A program made the position numbers and the translations under genes. This document shows, piece by piece, positions 1 through 7,148 of a stretch of 64,000 nucleotides of DNA. Source of the stretch: a virus; the IMG/VR virus record IMGVR_UViG_3300022723_000184, positions 124,001 through 188,000 of that record, one strand, 5' to 3'. The notes under the pieces are model-generated. The model worked only from the letters and a program-made list of their open reading frames with translations, was not told where the DNA came from and searched no databases. Position 1 is the first letter of the stretch. Every line of letters starts with the position of its first letter.

Positions 1-1
1 T

Positions 2-37
2 CAAGCAGGCGGGAAGACGGTCGAACTGACCTTTTAA
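2..37 (+). CDS. C-terminal tail of an upstream gene (partial)
   Basis: The first bases read in frame 2 as QAGGKTVELTF followed by TAA. Codon choice resembles the genes of the window, so this is probably the end of a gene that starts outside it. Too little is visible to name a product, and the alternative is chance openness over twelve codons. Confidence 0.35.
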   Translation, partial: QAGGKTVELTF

Positions 38-69
38 AGTCACGCCTTTTGAACCGGTATGCCGGCATG

Positions 70-97
70 TTGACACCAGTACGGCTACCTAAATAAA
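70..97 (+). promoter_or_regulatory. Possible sigma70-type promoter
   Basis: A consensus TTGACA at 70-75 is followed after 16 bases by AATAAA (92-97), which matches the -10 consensus at four of six positions. Initiation would fall near 104 and the transcript would cross the reverse complement of a CRISPR repeat (139-174) and end at the terminator at 197-227. This would be a roughly 120-nt anti-repeat RNA. The -10 is weak, so the promoter is a proposal only. Confidence 0.35.
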
Positions 98-138
98 CGT
101 GTTTTTTGCGTCAAAATACATGCAGGCAAATTAGCCCG

Positions 139-188
139 GTCTCATCTTCTAAACCGATGAGCAGGTATTAAGATCCTCGGTATTATAG
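139..188 (-). repeat. Solitary CRISPR repeat unit 1, with its own -10 box
   Basis: Positions 174 down to 139 on the minus strand match the 36-nt repeat of the array at 27503-28247 with one substitution (fourth base T instead of G). Upstream on the minus strand, TATAAT (187-182) sits exactly 7 nt before the repeat, as in the array leader. The intervening 7 bases are ACCGAGG here and GCCGCGG in the array. An almost identical 50-nt unit lies at 12027-12076. No second repeat follows, so this is a single-repeat unit whose 'spacer' would be flanking DNA (138 downward). It could make a crRNA-like or decoy RNA. Read on the plus strand it is an anti-repeat. Confidence 0.9.
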
Positions 189-196
189 CCGAACCG

Positions 197-227
197 CACC
201 CGGCACATCGCCGGGTGTTTTTCTTTT
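197..227 (+). terminator. Rho-independent terminator
   Basis: An 8-bp GC-rich stem, CACCCGGC (197-204) paired with GCCGGGTG (210-217), has a 5-nt loop and is followed by TTTTTCTTTT. It would end plus-strand transcription shortly after the solitary repeat and before the gene at 329. No other obvious element lies between 228 and 328. Confidence 0.85.
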
Positions 228-328
228 CACCCCACCCCTCGTCCCGGTAGGCGTCCTGCTTGCCGGGGCTTTCGTCGCGGGCCTGTTGTCCGCGACTACT
301 ACCACCTCCTCCAGAAGGGAAAATTGTC

Positions 329-613
329 ATGATCGATCACAACCCCGTCCCCGCCATCCTCGTCCAGGACATCATCGACAACCAGGATCTGGGCCGTGCG
401 ACCAACTTGGTCGCCTACGTCCGCAAGAATCTGCTGACCTCAGCCCGCGAAACAGGCCTCAGCAATATTGCGGTTGAGCGTTTAATCTCCAGCACGTTGG
501 AACGGCTGACCCGTGGGGTGCGTGAGAATGCACCAAAAGACCGTCGATTTTTGTTCTGGGTCAACGACCGTCTCCTGCGGCGTGAGATCCTCGAAGGCCG
601 GATCGCCGCGTAA
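329..613 (+). CDS. Small hypothetical protein (94 aa)
   Basis: I do not recognise the family. The ATG at 329 is preferred over an in-frame upstream start because it follows an AGAAGGGA ribosome binding site and the upstream extension is proline/arginine-rich noise. The product is basic and probably helical, with motifs NLVAYVRKNLL and FLFWVNDRLLRREIL. It has no signal peptide or membrane segment. It begins the plus-strand run after the terminator at 197-227, and the next gene follows after 35 nt, so they may be cotranscribed. Confidence 0.75.
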   Translation: MIDHNPVPAILVQDIIDNQDLGRATNLVAYVRKNLLTSARETGLSNIAVERLISSTLERLTRGVRENAPKDRRFLFWVNDRLLRREILEGRIAA

Positions 614-648
614 GCGATCGGCATCGATCCTTCAGAGAAAGGGACAAC

Positions 649-1113
649 ATGTTCAAATTCGCACCGTTCCTGCTACTCGTCGTCTGTTCGGCGACACTGG
701 CCGACCAGTCTGCCGACGAGTCACAGATCAACTGGAATCTGGTCTTCAAGTGCCTTCACATGAAGGAGGCCAGCGGTAAACTGAGCCCCGATCGTGGGGA
801 CGACGGTAAGGCCCTTGGACCCTACCAGATCCACGAGGTTTACTGGAAGGACGCGCTCAAGGGTGATCCGTCGATCGGCGGGAAGTACGAGGACTGCAGC
901 GACAAGGCCTACTCCGAGAAGGTGATCAAGGCTTACATGCGACGGTGGCTCGTGGTGAGCCGGGTCGGCAAGGTGATGACCTACGAACTCATTTGCCGGT
1001 CCCACAACGGGGGAGGCCCTAGGGCCTGGCCCAAGCACCCCGGCCACATGCGGTGGCTTCAGGCCTCCCAGGCGTACTGGGAGTCTGCGGTCTTCGATCC
1101 CCTGCGGAAATAG
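649..1113 (+). CDS. Secreted lysozyme-like muralytic protein (154 aa)
   Basis: The product starts with a signal peptide (MFKFAPFLLLVVCSATLA, residues 1-18). It continues with a lysozyme-like fold signature: KEASGKLSP around residue 40 offering a possible catalytic Glu, then GKALGPYQIHEVYW, and CRSHNGGGPRAW near residue 120. The GPYQI and HNGG pieces are typical of i-type (destabilase) lysozymes and related transglycosylases that cut peptidoglycan glycan strands. The inferred role is export to the periplasm and wall degradation at lysis or entry. An RBS (GAAAGGG) precedes the ATG. No holin is recognised beside it, but a small membrane protein lies at 1996. The catalytic assignment is by motif only. 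Confidence 0.65.
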   Translation: MFKFAPFLLLVVCSATLADQSADESQINWNLVFKCLHMKEASGKLSPDRGDDGKALGPYQIHEVYWKDALKGDPSIGGKYEDCSDKAYSEKVIKAYMRRWLVVSRVGKVMTYELICRSHNGGGPRAWPKHPGHMRWLQASQAYWESAVFDPLRK

Positions 1114-1194
1114 ACCGAAAATCACAGGTCCCGATTGACCTTGATTGACGACGCAATACCGGCTCATCAGCCGGGAAAACTAGGAGAAGCTATC

Positions 1195-1929
1195 ATGAAG
1201 ACTCTGATCATCGCTATCGCTGCCGTGCTGCTCGTGTGTCCGGCGTTCGGGCAGGAGCAGGAGACGAAACTTCAATCACTCGGCGCTCGTCGGGCCATGG
1301 TCCGCTACAAGGCCAAGGTCGCGAACGCAGAGCGCCTGTACAAGGCCGCACTGTTGCGAGCGGCGAAAGACCTGAAAGAAGAACTTCAAGCCGACCTCAT
1401 CAAGGTTACGAAGACCGGCAACCTGGAGTCCGCCAACCAGGTGAAGGCCGAGCTGGATCGCATTCAGGCGGAAATCGAAAAGATGACCAACCCTGACGCT
1501 AAGCCGAGCAATACGCCCAGCGACTCCGTTGAAATCACTGAGGGCGATCCGAATGTCAAAGTCGGGAAACTCAAGCCCACTCGCGACTGGTGGACGCTCG
1601 CCCAACTCAAAGCAGGTGACAAAGTTTACTTCCGGGCGGCTGGAACATGGGAGATCTTTGGCGTCGGCACCTGCGGGCCTGACGGCGGCCGTGGAAGCAA
1701 GGGCGACAAGAACGACCCGCTCCCCGGCGCTCCAGTGGGCGCAATTCTCGGCAGGCTTCCTGGCTCCACCGACGAGAAGCGGGCTACTGGCTTTGTGATT
1801 GGGCGCAGCGCCGTATTCACTGCCAAGGAGGATGGCGCGTTCCAGCTTCGCGTCAACAAGACGAGCGGCTACATCTACAAGTGCGATGGCGAACTGGCCT
1901 ACAAAGTCAAGGTCGTTCCAGCCAACTGA
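1195..1929 (+). CDS. Secreted coiled-coil protein with PA-IL-like lectin domain (244 aa)
   Basis: The ATG at 1195 follows TAGGAGAA and opens a signal peptide (MKTLIIAIAAVLLVCPAFG). Residues about 30-95 form a charged coiled coil with the pattern KTGNLESANQVKAELDRI, common in secreted planctomycete proteins. Residues about 115-244 resemble the PA-IL/LecA galactose-lectin fold: LKAGDKVYFRAAGTWE, GPDGG, PVGAILGRL, GFVIGRS and a final beta strand. The family normally binds sugars through a calcium site. The inferred role is carbohydrate binding outside the cytoplasm. It lies next to the lysozyme-like gene, so the pair may act on the envelope. Possibly host-derived. Confidence 0.65.
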   Translation: MKTLIIAIAAVLLVCPAFGQEQETKLQSLGARRAMVRYKAKVANAERLYKAALLRAAKDLKEELQADLIKVTKTGNLESANQVKAELDRIQAEIEKMTNPDAKPSNTPSDSVEITEGDPNVKVGKLKPTRDWWTLAQLKAGDKVYFRAAGTWEIFGVGTCGPDGGRGSKGDKNDPLPGAPVGAILGRLPGSTDEKRATGFVIGRSAVFTAKEDGAFQLRVNKTSGYIYKCDGELAYKVKVVPAN

Positions 1930-1932
1930 TCC

Positions 1933-1946
1933 AAAAAGTACTTTTT
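1933..1946. repeat. Palindrome AAAAAGTACTTTTT, copy 1
   Basis: Perfect 14-bp palindrome just after the lectin gene stop and about 50 nt before the start at 1996. Identical copies occur at 20099, 34496, 52720 and 61326, with variants at 30170 and 48703. Intergenic position suggests a binding site or processing signal; function is unknown. Confidence 0.85.
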
Positions 1947-1995
1947 AAAATACCCGCATATCGGCTTAAAAGATATGACGAAAGGGAGGCACACG

Positions 1996-2190
1996 ATGCT
2001 GTGCGCTACCGAAGGCAAGGCGTGCGTCCTCGTCGGATTCATCGCCACACTCGCAGGGATCATCGTGGCAGCGTACACCACGCCGCTAACCGGGATCGCC
2101 TGGGGCATGGTTGCTCTGCTGGGCCTGTTGGCCTGGGTGAACACCAAGCTCGAACCCGCGGACCGCGATGGTCCCGGGAAACGAAACTAA
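1996..2190 (+). CDS. Small two-segment membrane protein (64 aa)
   Basis: Two hydrophobic stretches are visible, roughly residues 9-25 (ACVLVGFIATLAGIIVAAY) and 30-48 (GIAWGMVALLGLLAW), followed by a charged tail. The ATG at 1996 is chosen because GGGAGG lies 8 nt upstream; an ATG at 1975 is in frame but lacks an RBS. Size and position after a lysozyme-like gene would fit a holin or spanin accessory, but nothing in the sequence proves that. Confidence 0.65.
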   Translation: MLCATEGKACVLVGFIATLAGIIVAAYTTPLTGIAWGMVALLGLLAWVNTKLEPADRDGPGKRN

Positions 2191-2191
2191 A

Positions 2192-2332
2192 CCCAGGACC
2201 CTGGGTAGCCTCGTCATGTAGGACGAGCGAGAGAGCGACATGGCGTCGCGCATTACTCCCGCTACGTCCCTACCGACAAGGCTACCCCAGGGTCCTGACA
2301 ACCGCTCCTTAGCCCCAGAAGGGGGCTTTTCT
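2192..2332 (+). ncRNA. Structured RNA candidate ending in a terminator
   Basis: This 200-nt gap between genes holds nested hairpins. A closing stem pairs 2196-2210 (GGACCCTGGGTAGCC) with 2280-2295 (one bulged base). Inside it are CTCGTC/GACGAG (2210-2215 with 2222-2227) and GCGAC/GTCGC (2235-2239 with 2245-2249). A rho-independent terminator follows: AGCCCC (2311-2316), loop AGAA, GGGGGCT, then TTTTCTTT. The arrangement looks like a multibranched small RNA. It is not a tRNA by arm spacing, and I do not recognise an Rfam class. Confidence 0.55.
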
Positions 2333-2334
2333 TT
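2311..2334 (+). terminator. Rho-independent terminator
   Basis: AGCCCC pairs with GGGGGCT around an AGAA loop and is followed by TTTTCTTT. It closes the transcript containing the structured segment and separates it from the gene at 2396. Confidence 0.8.
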
Positions 2335-2395
2335 ACCTATTGCAGGGGCGGAGGTAGGATGAGAAGCTCAACCCTTTTCTGAAGGAGACCGCGTC

Positions 2396-2761
2396 GTGAA
2401 CACCCCCAACGCCGCACATCAGCAGAGCCTCCACGTGGTGGAGAAGGCCTGCAAGTTCGCCCCCGACATGTCGACGGGCACCATCGTGATCGAGTCGTCC
2501 AACGACGAGCAGTTCAACCTTGCGATCGAGGAGCTGCAGAGCGCCGCGGCCCGCAACCTGGCCGCAGGCTACGCCTCGTCGAAGGGCATGGGCGACGCTC
2601 GGATCAACGGGAACGTCGTCGGCCCCTACCCGATCAACGCCAAGGGCGTGCCCCTGGACCAGGTCAAGGACGAGGCCGGCAACACGCTGCCCCCGCAGCA
2701 CCCGGAGATGCAGCCGGCCGCCTACCGGGCGGACATCCCGGTCTGCCGCAAGCTCGTATGA
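2396..2761 (+). CDS. Hypothetical protein (121 aa)
   Basis: GTG start with AAGGAGA about 8 nt upstream. The protein is soluble and shows no motif I recognise. The middle (about residues 40-60) is an Ala-rich helix, and the C-terminal half has repeated proline turns (GPYPINAKGVPL, NTLPPQHPEM). Strong G/C bias at third positions supports coding. Its stop overlaps the ATG of the next gene, so translation is probably coupled. Confidence 0.7.
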   Translation: MNTPNAAHQQSLHVVEKACKFAPDMSTGTIVIESSNDEQFNLAIEELQSAAARNLAAGYASSKGMGDARINGNVVGPYPINAKGVPLDQVKDEAGNTLPPQHPEMQPAAYRADIPVCRKLV

Positions 2762-3252
2762 TCGAGCAGATCACGGCCAAAGAACTCAGGATACAAATGG
2801 AAGCGTTGCCCGAGCAACGCTTCTGTTTTTTGGTGAAGCACGTGCTGCAGGTCGACGACGGCATGGACTGCGAGTCGATGCAGTTGACCGACGTCCTCAA
2901 GCTGGGCCTGGCTGACTGGATGACCAAGCTCAGCGTGATGGACGGAGACAATCAGCAGAAGATCTTCGCCGAGTTCTCCGGCGCCTTTCAGAAGTACGTG
3001 CTGCAGAAGGCCGACACCGGCCGCTGGCCCGTGGCGCAGCTGGGAATCCTGGATTTCCGGTGGGTGGTCCTGAACCCCGTGTTCACCGACGGAAAGGGGT
3101 TCTACGACCTGCAGAAGGATCGCTGGACCAGGAGGCTACCGTACCACGCCCTCACGCTGCTATACTGTGACCTGTCGGCCCTGCTCAGCCGCCTGAGCGA
3201 TCGAATCGAACGGACTCGAAAAAAGGTCGAAGAGCTGACGGATGGACCCTAG
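2758..3252 (+). CDS. Hypothetical protein (164 aa)
   Basis: ATGA overlap with the upstream gene sets the start. The sequence is mostly alpha-helical with aromatic patches (GILDFRWVVLNPVF, YHALTLLYCDLSALLSRL) and a charged C-terminus. No family was recognised. It also overlaps the next gene by 11 nt. The three genes at 2396, 2758 and 3242 form a compact translational unit and probably act together. Confidence 0.75.
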   Translation: MIEQITAKELRIQMEALPEQRFCFLVKHVLQVDDGMDCESMQLTDVLKLGLADWMTKLSVMDGDNQQKIFAEFSGAFQKYVLQKADTGRWPVAQLGILDFRWVVLNPVFTDGKGFYDLQKDRWTRRLPYHALTLLYCDLSALLSRLSDRIERTRKKVEELTDGP

Positions 3253-3970
3253 CGGCAACAACCTGCTGTACGACCAGTCGTTCCGGCGATCGTACCCCAA
3301 ACCCAAAAGCCCGAGATCCAGGCTGCAGCAACTGCTGCACAGCGAGGATACGTACGCGACGACACTGCTCGTCCTATTCGCTGACCGGTACGGGATGGAG
3401 GGCTTGGACTGGCACCCGGAGACCATCCGGCTCCAGCTCCAGAGCGACTTCGGGGTGCAGATCCCGAAGCACACGTTGGACAAGCTGATGGCCGCGATCG
3501 CAATCGTGACCACCGATGCGTTCTACAAGGACCTCACCAGGTTCATCGAGCTGTCGAACATCTTGGCCGGGGACGACTTTGACCCGACCGTGTTCGAGCC
3601 CGCGGACTCCGCCGAGATGGCATGGGCCGTGGCCGAGGCCACGCTGCTTTTTCCGCCGGAGGACGAGACGTTTTCAGACGAGATCAAGGGGTACGTCGGG
3701 TCCGTACTCCGCGACGAGGGCTACGTACGCCCGCCGAAAATCCTGAGCTTTGCGACCGACGCCGACTTCGCGTCCAAGGTCGAGCATGACTTCCAGGATG
3801 ACCCAGAGATGTTCCAGGCGGTATACGCCAACCAGTCGGCGAAGGCCGACGAGATCGACACCCTGGTCATGGACAACCTCCGTGAACTCTTCGGCCAGGT
3901 GACCTCCCTTCCCCTGAAAAACGGGGACACCAGCCAGATTGCCGAACGGATCAAGAAGACCATCGGCTGA
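3242..3970 (+). CDS. Hypothetical protein (242 aa)
   Basis: The start overlaps the previous gene end (GACGGATGGACCC). The product is acidic and helical, with no cysteines to suggest metal binding and no membrane segment. Segments such as DTYATTLLVLFADRYGMEGLDW and DAFYKDLTRFIELSNILAG suggest a helical-bundle fold of the sort seen in phage virion or assembly proteins. I cannot assign a function. Confidence 0.75.
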   Translation: MDPSGNNLLYDQSFRRSYPKPKSPRSRLQQLLHSEDTYATTLLVLFADRYGMEGLDWHPETIRLQLQSDFGVQIPKHTLDKLMAAIAIVTTDAFYKDLTRFIELSNILAGDDFDPTVFEPADSAEMAWAVAEATLLFPPEDETFSDEIKGYVGSVLRDEGYVRPPKILSFATDADFASKVEHDFQDDPEMFQAVYANQSAKADEIDTLVMDNLRELFGQVTSLPLKNGDTSQIAERIKKTIG

Positions 3971-4006
3971 CGGCTAAGAGAACAACCGAGCAACAAGGGG
4001 AACGCT

Positions 4007-4297
4007 ATGTGTGCGCCCACGCACGACAAGGCTCCCGGCGACGACGGCCTCTTCAAATTCGTTCGGGTGAACGGCGAGTACCGGTTCACCCTCGCGATGT
4101 TCGGAGGCCGCACCCACAAGTCCCTGGTCGGGGAAGGCGAGACCGCCGAATCGGCCGGGACCATGGACGTCCGGGAAGACTGTTGGAAGATGGCGGACTG
4201 GCGGTCAATGACGCTGGGCATCGGCGTAGACGGCCAGACGGACATAGACAACCTCACCGAGTTGCTCGGTAAACCGTACCGGGACAGGTGGAGTTGA
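4007..4297 (+). CDS. Small hypothetical protein (96 aa)
   Basis: ATG preceded by AAGGGGAA. No family recognised. The protein alternates short beta-like stretches (FKFVRVNGEYRFTLAMFGG) with acidic turns and carries two isolated cysteines. It is followed after 5 nt by the next gene, so the two are probably cotranslated. Confidence 0.65.
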   Translation: MCAPTHDKAPGDDGLFKFVRVNGEYRFTLAMFGGRTHKSLVGEGETAESAGTMDVREDCWKMADWRSMTLGIGVDGQTDIDNLTELLGKPYRDRWS

Positions 4298-4302
4298 CCT
4301 AG

Positions 4303-4572
4303 ATGAGCGCAGCCACGATACCCAACTACGGATGCTTCTCCGACGAAGCGAACCAGGACATCGACGAGATGATCGACGTTCTCATCGACAAGATCGAGGA
4401 CGGCGAGCTGACGACCCCTGAGAGACTCGTGGCCGAGATGGCCATGCGAATGAGTGAGATCGGCGACGGTGCGTGCGATACCGTTGTCAAAGAAACTGTG
4501 GCATACCACCTGCGAGATGCAATGGAAGAGCACAACATCCCTGAGTTCGGGATGCTCCTATACGGGTGGTGA
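4303..4572 (+). CDS. Small acidic hypothetical protein (89 aa)
   Basis: Strongly acidic and helical (DEMIDVLIDKIEDGELTTPERLVAEMAMRM). Acidic small phage proteins of this kind are often nucleic-acid mimics or host inhibitors, but that is only a compositional remark. The start is close behind the stop of the preceding gene. Confidence 0.65.
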   Translation: MSAATIPNYGCFSDEANQDIDEMIDVLIDKIEDGELTTPERLVAEMAMRMSEIGDGACDTVVKETVAYHLRDAMEEHNIPEFGMLLYGW

Positions 4573-4635
4573 CCAGAGTCCAGGGCAGGACGCCCGCGAG
4601 GCCGTCCCAATGGACGGGAACAGGAAAGGGATGTA

Positions 4636-4875
4636 GTGCTAGTAGAAGGGCACATTCCACAGCAGAGCGTCGAGGAAGACGTCGAAGCAGCTACCCGCAG
4701 GGAAGCGGTCATCGAGTTCATGAAGCGCCACCCAGGTGTGTGCATAGAGAGCATCGATGGTGAAATGATCAGGGGTCTGTGCGAGAGCTGCAGCAAACCG
4801 ATCATGGAGAGCGACACCGAGTTCAACTACGACTCCGAAGGTGTCTATTGGTGTAAGGATGACTGCGAAACATGA
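4636..4875 (+). CDS. Small zinc-ribbon-like protein (79 aa)
   Basis: GTG start with GGAAAGGG upstream. The C-terminal half contains CESCSKPI and WCKDDC, a CxxC...CxxxC arrangement that could bind one zinc ion, preceded by a helical N-terminus. Its stop overlaps the ATG of the DUF1257-like gene at 4872, so it may belong to the same module. Function unknown. Confidence 0.65.
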   Translation: MLVEGHIPQQSVEEDVEAATRREAVIEFMKRHPGVCIESIDGEMIRGLCESCSKPIMESDTEFNYDSEGVYWCKDDCET

Positions 4876-5351
4876 GTCACGTTGTTGAGACCGAACCTGA
4901 CGGCCCTGACCAGGGCATCAGAGACCTATACGTGTTGAAGAAGGCCGCAGAACGCTGCGGCCTTGTCTTTAACGAGGGACAGACGCATTTCAGAACTTGG
5001 GCCGACGACCACAACGGTCGTCTGGTCGGGGACTGGCCGCTGCCTGAGGGCCGGACGCTGGACGACGTGGGTAAGTGCGCCCACGCCCTTAGCCTGCCGA
5101 ACGCCGCCAAGTCAGGCGTCGACAGCTACGAGATCGGCGTGGTGGAGTCTAAGAAACATCCGGGCACCTATTCGTTGATGTACGACTTCTGGCGTGGTGC
5201 CCTGGAGAAGAAGGCCGGCAACTGGTGCGAGGACCTGCTGATGTACTACCAGATGGAGGCCGCGAAGCTCGCGGCCGAGGAGCAGGACCATACGTACGTC
5301 GAAGAACAGCTGGCGGACGGGACCTTCGTGGCCCGGGTAGAGGTGAACTGA
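4872..5351 (+). CDS. DUF1257 (Ycf35)-like protein (159 aa)
   Basis: N-terminal MSHVVETE..IRDLYVLKKAAERCGLVF and the later SYEIGVVESKKHPGTYSLMYDFW follow the pattern of DUF1257/Ycf35 proteins. In phages and cyanobacteria these sit next to a DUF2997 protein and a Ycf46-type AAA ATPase, exactly as here (5351 and 5616). Family biochemistry is not established. The ATGA overlap with the upstream gene and shared stop/start with the downstream gene indicate one translational unit. The inference is that the three proteins form a complex remodelled by the ATPase. Confidence 0.7.
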   Translation: MSHVVETEPDGPDQGIRDLYVLKKAAERCGLVFNEGQTHFRTWADDHNGRLVGDWPLPEGRTLDDVGKCAHALSLPNAAKSGVDSYEIGVVESKKHPGTYSLMYDFWRGALEKKAGNWCEDLLMYYQMEAAKLAAEEQDHTYVEEQLADGTFVARVEVN

Positions 5352-5545
5352 TGCCAGAGATCAAGTTCCACTTCCAGAAGGGCGGCAAGGTCAACATGGA
5401 GGTCAACGGGGTGAAGGGAGAAGGCTGCCGCACCCTGACCGCCGCGTACCGCGAGAAGATGCTCGGCATGGTGACGTCGGACGAGCCGACTGACGAGATG
5501 TACGAGGCCGAGACGGAAAACGAACAGGAGCACGAGCACGGATGA
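5351..5545 (+). CDS. DUF2997-like small protein (64 aa)
   Basis: The ATG overlaps the preceding stop (TGATG). MPEIKFHFQKGGKVNMEVNGVKGEGCRTLTAAYREKMLG follows the DUF2997 pattern: a beta hairpin, then xGxxGxxCxxLT and a short helix ending in LG. The acidic tail (EAETENEQEHEHG) is an addition. It is the middle gene of the DUF1257/DUF2997/AAA cassette. Confidence 0.7.
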   Translation: MPEIKFHFQKGGKVNMEVNGVKGEGCRTLTAAYREKMLGMVTSDEPTDEMYEAETENEQEHEHG

Positions 5546-5615
5546 AGCTGTCTCGCCTTGTCTTGCCTTTAAGTCGGCGAGCTGCATTGTCCGTATTCTA
5601 CTCAGGTGAGTCTAG

Positions 5616-7139
5616 ATGAAACTTAAAAAAGCGATTGAGGAAGCGGTCTCTGCCGGCTATGGCGGGATCTGGGTCCGCTCCCCTGAACACGAAGACGCCA
5701 TCCGCCTGATCAGTGACGTGTGCAAAGAGTTCGGCTGGAACATGGCCATGTTCGACCTGGACCGTGGCTTCCGCATCGTTGGTGCGGAGGAGTCCCATGT
5801 CACCGAACCGAGCTTGGGCGCAGCGCTCAAGGCGTCGATCAAGTGGGTCGAGACGGCGGACGACGTGGAGACCGAGGACTCGCAGTACCTGCTGGTCGTT
5901 CGCAACCTTCACTTCAGTCTGAATAACAGCAAGACGATCCAGATCCTGCAGCACGTGATCGAGGAGGGCGCCGCCCTCGGCCTTCACGTGATCGGCCTGA
6001 CGCCTGAGGGCATCAAGCTGCCGCGGGAGCTGGACAATTACTTCTACCCCACGCACCACACGCTTCCGGACATGGGGGAGCTGTACGACCTGGTGCTTGA
6101 GGTGGACGACGAGATCAAGATGCCCGAGAAGGGATCCAAGGACGCTGAGCAGCTTTTGTCGAACGTGACGGGCATGACCCGTATGGCGGCAATGGGCGCC
6201 TACGGCATCTCCCTGGCCCGCCACAACAAGATGGACCCGGAGACGCTCAGCCAGGTCAAGTCCGAGACCATGGAGGCCGGCGGCCTGTTGTCGATCCACG
6301 AGTCCAAGCAGGGCTTCGAGGCGGTGGCCGGCTGCGACCACATCAAGGACTTCCTCAAAACCGGCATCCTCTCGCCGAATAAGACCGACGTCGTTCGGTT
6401 GCGTGCGGTGATGCTGCTGGGCTGGCCGGGCACCGGCAAGTCGTTCCTCACCCAGTGCCTGGGTAAGGAGACCACCCGGCCGACCGTGGAGGTCGACGTG
6501 GGGGCTCTCAAAGGGAGCCTGGTGGGCCAGACCGAGGAGAACACCCGCAGGGCCCTGGCGACACTGGACGCCATGGCCCCGTGCATCGCCTACTTCGACG
6601 AGATCGAGAAAGCGGTCACGACCAACGCCATGGACAGCGGGGCCAGCAGCGGACAGCTGGGGGCCCTTCTGACGTGGCTGAACGACCACACGTCAGACGT
6701 GGTCTGCGTGTTCACCTCGAACGACATCTCGCACCTGCCTCCTGAGTTCCTGCGGGCGGAGCGGATGGACGGGATCTTCTACTTCGGCCGGCCGACGCGT
6801 GAGGCGAAGGACCGGGCGTGGGAAATCTACGAGGCCAAGTTCGGTGTCTCGGGCGAGCGCCCGGACGACACGGACTGGACGCCGGCCGAGATCAAGACCT
6901 GTTGCCGGCTGGCCGCCCTGTTCGACCGGAGCCTGGTCGACTCGGCGAACCAGGTGGTGCCGGTCTATCGGACCAATGGCGAGAAGATCAACGCCCTCGA
7001 AGAGTGGGCCGAGGACCGATGCCTGAGCGCCGACTACCACGGCGTGTTCACGCGGAAGTCCCGTCCCAAGATGATCGAGCGGCCGGGCGGTGGCGAGAAG
7101 CCTCGCCGGAGGGTCCGCCGCAAGGCTGGGACCAAATAA
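5616..7139 (+). CDS. Ycf46-like AAA+ ATPase (507 aa)
   Basis: An N-terminal domain of about 230 residues without a P-loop is followed by an AAA+ module. The module has Walker A GWPGTGKS at 269-276, Walker B AYFDEIEKA near 332, sensor-1 FTSND near 373 and an arginine-rich lid. This is the arrangement of Ycf46-type ATPases, which have a degenerate first ATPase-like domain and one active domain. The C-terminus is very basic (KPRRRVRRKAGTK), which may contact nucleic acid. With DUF1257 and DUF2997 partners upstream it is probably the motor of a three-protein complex. The substrate is unknown. ATG follows GGTGAGT rather weakly. Confidence 0.85.
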   Translation: MKLKKAIEEAVSAGYGGIWVRSPEHEDAIRLISDVCKEFGWNMAMFDLDRGFRIVGAEESHVTEPSLGAALKASIKWVETADDVETEDSQYLLVVRNLHFSLNNSKTIQILQHVIEEGAALGLHVIGLTPEGIKLPRELDNYFYPTHHTLPDMGELYDLVLEVDDEIKMPEKGSKDAEQLLSNVTGMTRMAAMGAYGISLARHNKMDPETLSQVKSETMEAGGLLSIHESKQGFEAVAGCDHIKDFLKTGILSPNKTDVVRLRAVMLLGWPGTGKSFLTQCLGKETTRPTVEVDVGALKGSLVGQTEENTRRALATLDAMAPCIAYFDEIEKAVTTNAMDSGASSGQLGALLTWLNDHTSDVVCVFTSNDISHLPPEFLRAERMDGIFYFGRPTREAKDRAWEIYEAKFGVSGERPDDTDWTPAEIKTCCRLAALFDRSLVDSANQVVPVYRTNGEKINALEEWAEDRCLSADYHGVFTRKSRPKMIERPGGGEKPRRRVRRKAGTK

Positions 7140-7148
7140 GGAGGTCAC

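Noticed and set aside
132-190. Target-site duplication TAGCC around solitary unit 1
   Set aside because: TAGCC occurs on both sides (132-136 and 186-190), but the interval is 54 nt rather than 49 and there is no interrupted gene to confirm it.
5598-6689. Long minus-strand frames opposite strong genes (for example opposite the AAA ATPase, DNA polymerase and helicase)
   Set aside because: They arise from high GC at third codon positions, have His/Leu/Val/Arg-rich compositions and lack RBS sites.
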